A stretch of DNA of 8,743 bases from Candidatus Rifleibacteriota bacterium (GTDB lineage: Bacteria > Muiribacteriota > Ozemobacteria > Ozemobacterales > Ozemobacteraceae), in NCBI GenBank assembly GCA_028691595.1, contig JAQUZA010000117.1:1-8743 (forward strand). Reading direction: 5' to 3'. Position 1 is the first letter of the stretch. Every line of letters begins with the position of its first letter. The notes below the pieces were generated by a model. It was not told the DNA's origin and ran no database searches. It saw nothing but the letters and a program-made list of their open reading frames with translations. A program made the position numbers and the translations under genes. This document shows, piece after piece, positions 1 through 5,859 of the stretch.

Positions 1-13
1 AAAAGCCTGAAAC

Positions 14-466
14 ATGGATGTTAACAAGAATCTGTTCGGCGGCTCAGACGATTTTCTTCTTGCCGGCCCCTGGGATGCGGCTGAAGTGGCACGTTTGCCG
101 GCCAGAACTCTCGCCTATGTCGGTGATGCAGTTTATGAGCTTGGCTTACGGCTCGGCCATATAAGAAGTGGCATAGATGGAGCCGGCAGGCTTCATGATT
201 CGCTGGTCGAGATTGTTAGTTCTACTGCTCAGGCAAAGGTTTTTGAAAAAATTTACGTTGAATTGCCAGAGCCTGACCGGGAGATGGTAAAAACCTGGCG
301 TAATGCCAAGGTTCCATCCCGCTACGGGTCAGGCACCAGAGGTGAATATGCCAGGGCTACGGCCCTTGAAGCGTGGGTTGGTTACTTGTTTCTTACCGGG
401 CAGAACGAGCGCCTGCAGGAATTGTTCAGAGTAGTTACCGGCATCGCCGGCAAAGGTGGAATATAA
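14..466 (+). CDS. mrnC: Mini-ribonuclease III (MrnC)
   Basis: The 150-residue protein matches the Mini-III family: an RNase III catalytic domain without the C-terminal double-stranded RNA binding domain. In Bacillus this dimeric enzyme trims the 3' and 5' ends of 23S rRNA precursor. RNase III-type acidic motifs are visible: LAYVGDAVYE with the expected catalytic Asp at residue 38, and RATALEAWVGYLFL with the expected catalytic Glu at 119. The basic WRNAK segment at 95-99, typical of the family, precedes a Gly/Arg-rich linker. The ATG at 14 fits the family length, but only 13 bases lie upstream and no Shine-Dalgarno is visible in them, so the start is less certain than the rest. rlmB begins 3 bases after the stop, so the two are almost certainly cotranscribed; both act on 23S rRNA maturation. 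In Firmicutes cysS usually precedes this pair; here that lies outside the window. Confidence 0.93.
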   Translation: MDVNKNLFGGSDDFLLAGPWDAAEVARLPARTLAYVGDAVYELGLRLGHIRSGIDGAGRLHDSLVEIVSSTAQAKVFEKIYVELPEPDREMVKTWRNAKVPSRYGSGTRGEYARATALEAWVGYLFLTGQNERLQELFRVVTGIAGKGGI

Positions 467-469
467 GCA

Positions 470-1741
470 ATGGATAAAAAATACGGAAAATTTGGTAAGG
501 ACGATCGTCGTCCTGGCCGCGACAAGACAGATGATAAGGGTAAAAGGGGTGGGCGGTTCACAGAAGATAAGCCGGCACGCAGAAGTCGCCCGGAGGGAAG
601 GCCTGAGGCAAAACCCGAAGGAAGACCCCACGGAAAACCAGATGGTAAAACCGATGAAAGACCGGCGCGTAAGTCTTATGGCAAGCCCGAAGGCAAACCA
701 TATCGTAAGCCTGAAGGCCGGCCTTATCGCAAATCTGAAGATAAACCTTCAGAAAAGCCCTATTCTAAAACTGGCCGCAAGCCTGACAGCAGATCAGAAG
801 ACGGCCGAAGTGCGCCGGCTCGCCCGCGTGATGATCGCAAAGATTCATCGCGCCGCCCCGGAAAACCTGAGCAATTTTCACGAAACCGTTCTAACGATCG
901 CGGTGAACGCCCGACCCGCCAGAATGCTGAATTTGTAAAAGGCCGGTCGATACAGCATGATTTCGAGGGGCGCGAACACAATTCAGCTGAGGCCTCAGGC
1001 GAAGATGACCGTCTGATCCTGAAGGGCCGGCATGAAGTCGTTCAGGCGCTCGAAAGTGGGCAGAAAATCGATTCAATCGTTATTTCTACCGCAGTAAAAG
1101 GCCCGGTTGGCGGCGTTGTCCGTGAGCTGGCAAGCAAGGCGCAGGTGCCGGTAAAAGAAATGAATCCCGATCTTTTTGCCCGCAAATTCGGCGACAAGAG
1201 CCAGGGAATCGTTGCGATAGTCGGTTCATTTGCCTACTGCTCACTTGAAGAGATCGAAGAAAAGGCTTCGGCTGGCCGTGGTGTTCTGGTGGCTTTGAAT
1301 CACGTCGAAGATGCCCGCAATCTTGGTGCCATTGTACGCACCGTTGAGGCATCAGGGTGCAGCGGTGTACTTATTCCCAAACATCGTTCGGCAGGGATGA
1401 GCGAATGGGCGGTTCGAACTGCCCAGGGTGCAGCTTCGTATCTGCCCGTTGCCAGAGTGAATAATATCGGTGAGGCAGTCGAAAAGCTGAAGGAACAGGG
1501 TTACTGGGTTGTCGGTCTTGACGGCGATGCTTTGAAACGTTACGACAAAGTCGTGTACAGCGGCAAAATTGTACTGATAGCCGGGGGCGAAGATGCCGGG
1601 CTGGGCGAAAGAGTGCGTAAGGTTTGTGATGATGTGGTTTCCATACCGCTGTCCGGAAAAACACCTTCTCTCAACGTTTCTGTCAGCACCGCAGTGGTTC
1701 TGTACGAGATATTGCGACAGAAACAATTTTTTAAAAAATAA
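470..1741 (+). CDS. rlmB: 23S rRNA (guanosine-2'-O-)-methyltransferase RlmB, TrmH/SPOUT family, with long basic N-terminal extension
   Basis: The 423-residue protein should transfer a methyl group from S-adenosylmethionine to the 2'-OH of a guanosine in 23S rRNA (Gm2251 in E. coli numbering). Residues ~183-255 form the substrate-binding domain (LILKGRHEVVQAL). Residues ~270-418 are the SPOUT knotted fold with its three motifs: DARNLGAIVRTVEASG (281-296), LIAGGEDAGLGERV (369-382) and IPLSGKTPSLNVSVSTA (392-408). In motif 2 the common E-G pair is E-D. The first ~180 residues are a low-complexity Lys/Arg/Pro/Glu/Gly tail with KPEGRP-like repeats at ~39-105; family members without such a tail are about 240-250 residues, so the protein is far longer than usual. 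The ATG at 470 is supported by AAAGGTGGA at 452-460, 9 bases upstream, and the repeats stay in frame throughout. The tail is probably disordered and RNA-binding (inference). Confidence 0.92.
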   Translation: MDKKYGKFGKDDRRPGRDKTDDKGKRGGRFTEDKPARRSRPEGRPEAKPEGRPHGKPDGKTDERPARKSYGKPEGKPYRKPEGRPYRKSEDKPSEKPYSKTGRKPDSRSEDGRSAPARPRDDRKDSSRRPGKPEQFSRNRSNDRGERPTRQNAEFVKGRSIQHDFEGREHNSAEASGEDDRLILKGRHEVVQALESGQKIDSIVISTAVKGPVGGVVRELASKAQVPVKEMNPDLFARKFGDKSQGIVAIVGSFAYCSLEEIEEKASAGRGVLVALNHVEDARNLGAIVRTVEASGCSGVLIPKHRSAGMSEWAVRTAQGAASYLPVARVNNIGEAVEKLKEQGYWVVGLDGDALKRYDKVVYSGKIVLIAGGEDAGLGERVRKVCDDVVSIPLSGKTPSLNVSVSTAVVLYEILRQKQFFKK

Positions 1742-1789
1742 TTGAAAAAATAGTTGACTTTAAATCAGAGCTGCTTTATAATCCGACAA
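1726..1789 (+). promoter_or_regulatory. Strong sigma70-type promoter with UP-like element for the tRNA-tuf operon
   Basis: TTGACT at 1754-1759 and a perfect TATAAT at 1777-1782 are separated by exactly 17 bases, giving a predicted start near 1789. Upstream, ~1726-1751 is almost pure A/T with A and T tracts, at the position of an UP element that contacts the alpha subunit C-terminal domain. The discriminator after the -10 begins CCG, the GC-rich type associated with growth-rate and stringent control of stable RNA promoters. The elements are seen; regulation is inferred. The A/T tracts overlap the end of rlmB and no terminator is visible after rlmB, so some read-through from upstream is possible. 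Confidence 0.85.
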
Positions 1790-1790
1790 T

Positions 1791-1822
1791 ACCGTAAGCA
1801 CGGTACAGTTCCATGTGAACTG
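1791..1822 (+). other. Two small hairpins in the tRNA operon leader
   Basis: ACCGT (1791-1795) pairs with ACGGT (1800-1804) around an AAGC loop, and CAGTTC (1806-1811) pairs with GAACTG (1817-1822) around a 5-base loop. They fill the space between the predicted transcription start and the first tRNA, which begins 6 bases later. They may protect or guide 5' processing of the primary transcript; that role is inferred. Confidence 0.45.
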
Positions 1823-1827
1823 AAGCT

Positions 1828-1900
1828 GCCGGCATAGCTCAATTGGTAGAGCAGCTGACTTGTAATCAGCAGGTTGCGGGTTCGAGTCCCATTGCCGGCT
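1828..1900 (+). tRNA. tRNA-Thr (anticodon TGT)
   Basis: The cloverleaf is visible: acceptor GCCGGCA (1828-1834) with TGCCGGC (1893-1899), D-stem GCTC/GAGC, anticodon stem GCTGA/TCAGC enclosing loop CTTGTAA, and T-loop TTCGAGT (1881-1887). Anticodon TGT at 1861-1863 reads ACA and, by wobble, other Thr codons. The discriminator is T1900 and no CCA is encoded, so a CCA-adding enzyme is needed. The T-stem GCGGG/CCCAT has one C-A mismatch and one G-T pair, which is slightly unusual. It is first in a three-tRNA cluster cotranscribed with tuf, corresponding to thrU of the E. coli tufB operon. Confidence 0.96.
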
Positions 1901-1906
1901 GCGAAC

Positions 1907-1989
1907 GGAGAGATGCCCGAGTGGCTAAAGGGGGCAGACTGTAAATCTGTTGGCTAGCGCCTACGCTGGTTCAAATCCAGCTCTCTCCA
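1907..1989 (+). tRNA. tRNA-Tyr (anticodon GTA)
   Basis: Acceptor GGAGAGA (1907-1913) pairs with TCTCTCC (1982-1988); the anticodon stem GCAGA/TCTGT encloses loop CTGTAAA with anticodon GTA at 1941-1943. A 14-base variable arm (1951-1964) marks it as a class II tRNA, as expected for bacterial Tyr. The T-arm GCTGG/CCAGC (1965-1981) is intact. Discriminator A1989; no encoded CCA. Only six bases separate it from the tRNA on each side, so all three must be cut from one precursor. It corresponds to tyrU in the E. coli tufB operon. Confidence 0.97.
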
Positions 1990-1995
1990 TTGTGT

Positions 1996-2068
1996 GCCCG
2001 TGTAGCTCAGACGGTAGAGCACTTGCATGGTAAGCAAGAGGTCACCGGTTCAATCCCGGTCGCGGGCT
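1996..2068 (+). tRNA. tRNA-Thr (anticodon GGT)
   Basis: Acceptor GCCCGTG (1996-2002) pairs with CGCGGGC (2061-2067) with one T-G wobble; the D-stem is GCTC/GAGC; the anticodon stem CTTGC/GCAAG encloses ATGGTAA with anticodon GGT at 2029-2031, reading ACC and ACU. The T-arm ACCGG/CCGGT is perfect. Discriminator T2068; no encoded CCA. It lies 56 bases upstream of tuf, the same position thrT holds in front of E. coli tufB. In E. coli a tRNA-Gly separates it from tRNA-Tyr; here only six bases do. Confidence 0.97.
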
Positions 2069-2124
2069 TTTATCGTATCTTTGGGTTGACATTGATTTCC
2101 CATAATTTCTCAGGAGGATGCCAC

Positions 2125-3315
2125 ATGGCAAAAGAAACTTTTTCCAGAAGTAAACCGCACGTTAACGTTGGAACCATTGGTCACATCGATCACGGCAAAA
2201 CAACGCTGACCGCAGCAATCACCATGACATCAGCAGCAGCTGGTGGAGCTAAAGTAATGAACTATGCAGACATTGACTCAGCTCCTGAAGAAAAAGCACG
2301 TGGTATCACAATCAACACATCCCATGTTGAATATGAAAGCCCGACTCGTCACTATGCTCACGTTGACTGCCCAGGCCACGCTGACTATATCAAAAACATG
2401 ATCACCGGCGCAGCTCAGATGGACGGCGCAATTCTCGTTGTTGCCGCAACTGACGGCCCGATGCCACAGACTCGTGAACACATCCTCCTGGCCCGCCAGG
2501 TTGGCGTTCCCAAAATCGTAGTTTTCCTGAACAAGTGCGACCTGGTTGACGATGCCGAATTGCTCGACCTCGTAGAACTCGAAGTTCGCGACCTGCTCAG
2601 CAAATATGAATTCCCCGGCGACGATACACCGATTATCCGTGGTTCAGCTGTTAAGGCTGTTGCCGCTAACGGAGCCGGCCCTGACTGCGAATGCATCAAG
2701 CAGCTCCTCGATACTCTTGATTCTTACATTCCAGAACCAGAACGCGCTCTTGACAAACCTTTCCTGCTCCCGATCGAAGACGTATTCACCATCACTGGTC
2801 GCGGCACTGTCGTTACCGGTCGTGTTGAACGCGGCATCATCAAAGTAGGCGACAAGGCTGAACTCGTTGGTATCCGCGAAACTCGCGAAACCACCGTTAC
2901 CGGCGTTGAAATGTTCCGCAAGCTCCTTGATCAGGGCCAGGCTGGCGACAACGTAGGTGTTCTCCTGCGCGGTATCGAAAAGAATGACGTTGAACGCGGT
3001 ATGGTTCTTGCCAAACCGGGCAGCATCAAACCCCACGCCAAGTTCCACTCACAGGTTTACATCCTGAGCAAAGAAGAAGGCGGCCGCCATACCCCATTCT
3101 TCTCAGGCTACAGACCCCAGTTCTATTTCAGAACCACCGACGTGACTGGCGTTGTTCAGCTCGGCGAAGGTAAAGAAATGGTTATGCCCGGTGACCGCGC
3201 TGAATTCCAGTGCGAACTGATCACTCCGATCGCATGCGAAGAAGGTCTCCGCTTCGCTATCCGTGAAGGTGGCCGCACCGTAGGCGCTGGCGTTGTTACC
3301 AAGATCGTAAGCTAA
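2125..3315 (+). CDS. tuf: Elongation factor Tu
   Basis: The 396-residue GTPase delivers aminoacyl-tRNA to the ribosomal A site as a ternary complex with GTP and is recycled by EF-Ts. All GTP-binding motifs are present: G1 GHIDHGKT (19-26), switch I RGITINT (59-65), G3 DCPGH (81-85) with catalytic His85, G4 NKCD (136-139) and G5 GSA (173-175). Domain 2 (~210-300) and domain 3 (~305-396, ending REGGRTVGAGVVTKIVS) are complete. The ATG at 2125 is fixed by AGGAGG at 2112-2117, 7 bases upstream, and by the canonical MAKE...KPHVNVGTIGH beginning; the open frame to the left runs into the tRNA and is not coding. Being cotranscribed with its own substrate tRNAs echoes the tufB operon. Transcription should come from the strong promoter at 1754-1782. 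Confidence 0.99.
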   Translation: MAKETFSRSKPHVNVGTIGHIDHGKTTLTAAITMTSAAAGGAKVMNYADIDSAPEEKARGITINTSHVEYESPTRHYAHVDCPGHADYIKNMITGAAQMDGAILVVAATDGPMPQTREHILLARQVGVPKIVVFLNKCDLVDDAELLDLVELEVRDLLSKYEFPGDDTPIIRGSAVKAVAANGAGPDCECIKQLLDTLDSYIPEPERALDKPFLLPIEDVFTITGRGTVVTGRVERGIIKVGDKAELVGIRETRETTVTGVEMFRKLLDQGQAGDNVGVLLRGIEKNDVERGMVLAKPGSIKPHAKFHSQVYILSKEEGGRHTPFFSGYRPQFYFRTTDVTGVVQLGEGKEMVMPGDRAEFQCELITPIACEEGLRFAIREGGRTVGAGVVTKIVS

Positions 3316-3332
3316 TTTTCAGTTAATCTGAG

Positions 3333-3360
3333 GGGGCGGGTTTAACGCCCGCCCCTTCTT
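3333..3360 (+). terminator. GC-rich hairpin after tuf (weak T tail)
   Basis: GGGGCGGG (3333-3340) pairs perfectly with CCCGCCCC (3348-3355) around a 7-base loop, followed by TTCTT. The stem is very stable but the T tract is interrupted, so it may act as a weak terminator or as a barrier protecting the 3' end of the tuf message. Confidence 0.6.
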
Positions 3361-3367
3361 GATCTTC

Positions 3368-3391
3368 AAAGCCGACCTGGTCGGCTTTTTT
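3368..3391 (+). terminator. Intrinsic terminator between tuf and rpmG
   Basis: AAAGCCGAC (3368-3376) pairs with GTCGGCTTT (3380-3388) around CTG, and six T residues run from 3386 to 3391. It is the second hairpin after tuf and ends only 16 bases before the rpmG start, with the rpmG ribosome site GAGGT (3396-3400) directly behind. No convincing promoter fits between it and rpmG, so downstream expression probably depends on partial read-through or an unseen promoter. Confidence 0.72.
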
Positions 3392-3407
3392 AAGCGAGGT
3401 AAGTTTT

Positions 3408-3557
3408 ATGCGAGAAAAAATTACTCTGGTTTGCAGCAGCTGCAAGCGCAAAAACTACATGTCAATGAAAAACAAGCGTAACGATCCCGACCGCATCGAA
3501 CTGAAGAAGTATTGCAACGCTGAACGCAAGCATACTATTCACAAAGAAGGCAAGTAA
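3408..3557 (+). CDS. rpmG: 50S ribosomal protein L33 (three-cysteine form)
   Basis: This 49-residue protein begins MREKITLVCSSCKRKNY and continues with the L33 signature of a basic KNK segment, PDRIELKKYC and KHTIHKE. L33 sits near the E site of the large subunit. Zinc-binding L33 has four cysteines in two CxxC pairs; here Cys9, Cys12 and Cys36 are present, but position 39, normally Cys in the KYCxxC motif, is Glu (KYCNAERKH). Zinc binding may therefore be altered or lost. GAGGT at 3396-3400, 7 bases before the ATG, supports the start. The rpmG / tRNA-Trp / secE / nusG order is a common bacterial arrangement. Confidence 0.95.
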   Translation: MREKITLVCSSCKRKNYMSMKNKRNDPDRIELKKYCNAERKHTIHKEGK

Positions 3558-3575
3558 GGGTCTGTTTACGAGCAT

Positions 3576-3648
3576 AGGCCAATAGCTCAATTGGCAGAGC
3601 ACCGGTCTCCAAAACCGGGGGTTGGGGGTTCGACTCCCTCTTGGCCTG
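3576..3648 (+). tRNA. tRNA-Trp (anticodon CCA)
   Basis: Acceptor AGGCCAA (3576-3582) pairs with TTGGCCT (3641-3647); the anticodon stem CCGGT/ACCGG encloses loop CTCCAAA with anticodon CCA at 3609-3611, reading UGG. The T-loop TTCGACT follows a GGGGG-type stem. Discriminator G3648, expected for bacterial tRNA-Trp; no CCA is encoded. It lies between rpmG and secE, a position seen in many bacteria, and must be excised from the rpmG-secE-nusG message. Confidence 0.97.
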
Positions 3649-3678
3649 AATGATTACCCCACTCGAAACGAGGGTCAC

Positions 3679-3906
3679 ATGAGCAAAATTGCAAACTGGT
3701 GGAAAGAAACCTCCCGCTTCCTGCGTGAAGTCTGGATCGAAGTAAGACCAAAAAATGGTCGAGTTTCGTGGCCGACCTACGAGAACGTTAAGGTCTCAAC
3801 CAAAGTGGTTGTGGCTTCGTCGATTGGTCTCGGACTCTTTATCGGGCTGCTCGATATTCTGTTCGGAAAGGTCCTGACAGCTATCGTCGGCGGCGGAATG
3901 GGATAA
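3679..3906 (+). CDS. secE: Preprotein translocase subunit SecE
   Basis: The 75-residue protein is a short single-span SecE, the essential subunit that clamps the SecY channel in the inner membrane. An amphipathic N-terminal helix carries the family pattern (FLREVWIEVRPKNGRVSWPTYENV, about 13-36), with the conserved W-P pair at 31-32, followed by one membrane helix from about residue 42 to 66. The ATG at 3679 is chosen because AGGG at 3671-3674 lies just upstream and the family start matches; an in-frame ATG at 3622 lies inside the tRNA-Trp gene. The RBS overlaps a tiny CTCG-AAA-CGAG hairpin (3662-3672). nusG follows after 9 bases, as in most bacteria. Confidence 0.95.
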   Translation: MSKIANWWKETSRFLREVWIEVRPKNGRVSWPTYENVKVSTKVVVASSIGLGLFIGLLDILFGKVLTAIVGGGMG

Positions 3907-3915
3907 GGGTTTACT

Positions 3916-4461
3916 GTGGATATTCTAAAAGCAAAATGGTATGTAATCCATACCAACTCCGGGTCAGAATACAAGGTTAAAAAGAACCTTGAAAACCGTG
4001 TTGAGCTTCTTGGCAAGAAAGAAAGCATCTTCCAGGTGCTTGTTCCTGAAGAGAATGCTGAACGGGTTCAGGACGGCGAGCGTGTCACCCAGACCCGCAA
4101 AGTCTATCCTGGTTACGTTCTGGTTCAGATGGATATGGACGACGATACCTGGACAGTAGTCAAAAATACCCCAGGTGTTACCGGTTTCGTAGGGCTCGGC
4201 AGCAAACCGACTCCTTTGCACGACAAAGAAGTGCAGACCGTGTTGCGTGCTGCCGGCATCGGGCCACAGCGCTCAGCAGCAATGACCCCGATCGGGTTTA
4301 CCGAAGGTCAGACTGTCAAAATCATTGACGGCCCCTTCACTGATTTTATCGGTGTTATTAAAGAAATCAACCAGGAAAAGCGCAAGGCCAAGGTACTTGT
4401 CTTTATCTTTGGTCGAGATACCGCTATTGAAGTTGATCTTATTCAACTTGAAGAAGCTTGA
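3916..4461 (+). CDS. nusG: Transcription termination/antitermination protein NusG
   Basis: The 181-residue protein has the standard NusG layout: an NGN domain (about 6-112, from KWYVIHTNSGSEYKVKKNL through YPGYVLVQM at 64-72 and NTPGVTGFVG at 84-93) that binds the RNA polymerase clamp, and a C-terminal KOW domain (about 125-181, FTEGQTVKIIDGPFTDFIGV) that in E. coli contacts Rho or ribosomal protein S10. The length is normal and there is no inserted domain. Translation starts at GTG 3916, with AAGGG (3905-3909) overlapping the secE stop and 6 bases upstream, so the two genes are tightly coupled. Confidence 0.97.
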   Translation: MDILKAKWYVIHTNSGSEYKVKKNLENRVELLGKKESIFQVLVPEENAERVQDGERVTQTRKVYPGYVLVQMDMDDDTWTVVKNTPGVTGFVGLGSKPTPLHDKEVQTVLRAAGIGPQRSAAMTPIGFTEGQTVKIIDGPFTDFIGVIKEINQEKRKAKVLVFIFGRDTAIEVDLIQLEEA

Positions 4462-4501
4462 AAACTGAAGAATACGTTCTTAGAAGGAGTTAAGTTTAGT
4501 T

Positions 4502-4927
4502 ATGGCCAAGAAATTAGTAGCTGTTGTTAAATTGCAGATTCCGGCTGGCAAAGCAAATCCGGCCCCCCCGGTTGGTCCCGCTCTTGGCCAGCATGGTGTT
4601 AACATCATGGACTTCTGTAAGAACTTTAATTACAAGACGGCAAAAGAAGGCGATTCAATTATTCCGGTCGAAATCTCTGTATTTGCAGACCGTTCTTATA
4701 CTTTCATCACCAAAACGCCGCCTGTATCGTTCCTGCTGAAGAAAGCCGCCGGCATTGCCAAGGGCAATCAGACTCCGGGCCGCACCAAAGTTGGTCAGGT
4801 AACCAGAGCTCAGATCAAAGAAATCGCCGAACGCAAGATGCCCGACCTCACCGCCGCTTCGCTCGAAGCCGCTATGAATGTCGTTAAAGGCACTGCCCGC
4901 AGCATGGGAATGGAAATAGTTGACTAA
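4502..4927 (+). CDS. rplK: 50S ribosomal protein L11
   Basis: The 141-residue protein matches L11 along its full length: MAKKLVAVVKLQIPAGKA, the PAPPVGPALGQHGVNIMDFCK segment (about 21-40) and the C-terminal 23S rRNA binding domain (about 72-141, TKTPPVSFLLKKAAG onward). L11 binds the GTPase-associated region of 23S rRNA and anchors the L10-L7/L12 stalk encoded downstream. The Pro-rich hinge of the N-terminal domain, targeted by thiostrepton-type drugs, is intact. GAAGGAG at 4483-4489 lies 12 bases upstream of the ATG, a slightly long spacing. A short hairpin, AAGAA/TTCTT at 4468-4481, sits just before it. Confidence 0.98.
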   Translation: MAKKLVAVVKLQIPAGKANPAPPVGPALGQHGVNIMDFCKNFNYKTAKEGDSIIPVEISVFADRSYTFITKTPPVSFLLKKAAGIAKGNQTPGRTKVGQVTRAQIKEIAERKMPDLTAASLEAAMNVVKGTARSMGMEIVD

Positions 4928-4980
4928 GCCTGCCACATTGTGGTAAGCTCTTTTACCCTCGAAGAAAGGAGGAAGCAAAG

Positions 4981-5697
4981 ATGCCGAAACACTCCAAAAG
5001 ATTTAATAACGCTACTAAAGATCTCGTTCACCTGAAGATATATTCAGTTGAAGAAACCTTTGATAGAGTAAAAAAGACTGCTACCGCCAAATTCGATGAA
5101 TCAATCGATATCGCTGTTCGCACCGGACTTGATCCGAAATATGCTGATCAGCAGTTGCGCGGAAGTTGCGTTCTGCCGCACGGTTCTGGTAAAACTACCC
5201 GCGTGGTTGTTTTCGCCGCCGGTGCAAAAGCACAGGAAGCAACAGCAGCTGGAGCAGACTTCGTAGGCGCCGAAGATTTGGTCGCCAAGATCGAAGGAGG
5301 CTGGGTTGATTTTGATGCCGCCGTTGCAACACCCGACATGATGAGATTTGTCGGTAAGCTCGGTAGAATTCTTGGCCCCCGCAACCTGATGCCCAACCCC
5401 AAAGTTGGAACCGTCACCATGGATGTAGCCAAGGTTATTACTGAACTTAAAGCTGGTAAACTCCAGTATCGTGTTGAAAAGGCCGGGATCATTCACACCG
5501 CCATAGGAAAAGCTTCTTTTGATGCCAAAAAGCTCAAAGAAAATTTTCTTGCCTTCTTTCAAGCGATTCATAAAGCCAAGCCAACTGGCGCTAAAGGTGC
5601 TTATATCAAATCGGTAACCGTGAGCTCTACCATGGGCCCGGGCTACGATATGGATGTAAACGAAGCTCGCGCTGAATCAGAAAAGGGTAACGCCTGA
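4981..5697 (+). CDS. rplA: 50S ribosomal protein L1
   Basis: The 238-residue protein has normal L1 length and order: N-terminal MPKHSKRFNNATKDL (a slightly divergent form of the basic lead-in), domain I segments, the inserted domain II with LGRILGPRNLMPNPKVGTVT (about 129-148), and the return to domain I near GKASFDAKKLKENF and the C-terminal SSTMGPGYDMD (213-223). L1 forms the mobile stalk at the ribosomal E site and in many bacteria represses its own operon by binding mRNA; no clear L1 operator was identified here. AAAGGAGG at 4965-4972, 8 bases before the ATG, fixes the start. The 53-base gap after rplK contains overlapping small inverted repeats (4933-4957). Confidence 0.98.
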   Translation: MPKHSKRFNNATKDLVHLKIYSVEETFDRVKKTATAKFDESIDIAVRTGLDPKYADQQLRGSCVLPHGSGKTTRVVVFAAGAKAQEATAAGADFVGAEDLVAKIEGGWVDFDAAVATPDMMRFVGKLGRILGPRNLMPNPKVGTVTMDVAKVITELKAGKLQYRVEKAGIIHTAIGKASFDAKKLKENFLAFFQAIHKAKPTGAKGAYIKSVTVSSTMGPGYDMDVNEARAESEKGNA

Positions 5698-5700
5698 TCT

Positions 5701-5784
5701 GAACAGTAACTGAGACTGGTCGAAGACCGCAGGTCTTAATAATTGGCTTAACAGCCTCCCTGCCGAGACTGGAAAACAGTACGA
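5701..5784 (+). promoter_or_regulatory. Ribosomal protein L10 leader (autoregulatory mRNA element)
   Basis: The segment shows the landmarks of the L10 leader family: CGAAGACCGCAGGT (5721-5734), GGCTTAA (5745-5751) and CCTGCCGAG (5759-5767). Pairings visible by eye are GCAGG (5729-5733) with CCTGC (5759-5763), GGCT (5745-5748) with AGCC (5753-5756), and a basal stem GTAACTG (5706-5712) with CAGTAC (5777-5782) with one bulged A. The L10(L12)n complex binds such leaders, which resemble its 23S rRNA site, and reduces rplJL expression. The element lies directly between rplA and rplJ, as in other bacteria, and is followed here by an intrinsic terminator. Confidence 0.88.
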
Positions 5785-5795
5785 TAGAATTATCG

Positions 5796-5831
5796 AACCG
5801 TTTCCGGTTTTGGTGCCGGAAACGGTTTTTT
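5796..5831 (+). terminator. Attenuator (intrinsic terminator) in the rplJ leader
   Basis: AACCGTTTCCGG (5796-5807) pairs perfectly with CCGGAAACGGTT (5816-5827) around an 8-base loop, and the T run extends to 5831. It lies between the L10 leader and the rplJ ribosome site, so it can only serve regulation of rplJL. A competing pairing exists: CTGGAAA (5769-5775) can pair with TTTCCGG (5801-5807), extended past a bulged A and one mismatch by pairs with 5797-5800, enclosing the hairpin CGATA/TATCG (5782-5795). That would be the antiterminator, and it shares bases with the L10 leader's basal stem. Confidence 0.88.
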
Positions 5832-5859
5832 CTTACCCCGCCTCAAGGAGGTGAAAACA

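Noticed and set aside
456..938. 160-codon open frame overlapping the 5' part of rlmB in another frame
   Set aside because: It is a by-product of the low-complexity repeats in the RlmB tail; it overlaps both mrnC and rlmB and resembles no protein I know.
1724..1744. A/T palindrome at the end of rlmB as a terminator
   Set aside because: It contains almost no G/C pairs and cannot form a stable stem; it is better explained as part of the UP-like A/T tract.
2086..2106. TTGACA at 2086-2091 with CATAAT at 2101-2106 as a second tuf promoter
   Set aside because: The spacer is only 9 bases and no other -10 lies at 16-18 bases, so the pair cannot work as a normal sigma70 promoter.
1990..2124. Open frame extending EF-Tu upstream through tRNA-Thr
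   Set aside because: It overlaps a complete tRNA gene; the canonical EF-Tu start at 2125 has a strong ribosome site and matches the family N-terminus.
4928..4980. Overlapping small inverted repeats (CCAC/GTGG, GGTAA/TTACC) as an L1 operator or switch
   Set aside because: Stems are only 4-5 bp and I cannot match them to the known L1 mRNA site; evidence is too thin to annotate.
5101..5571. Long open frames on the - strand inside rplA (similar ones in tuf and rlmB)
   Set aside because: They are shadows of strongly coded + strand genes, with no ribosome site and no family motifs.
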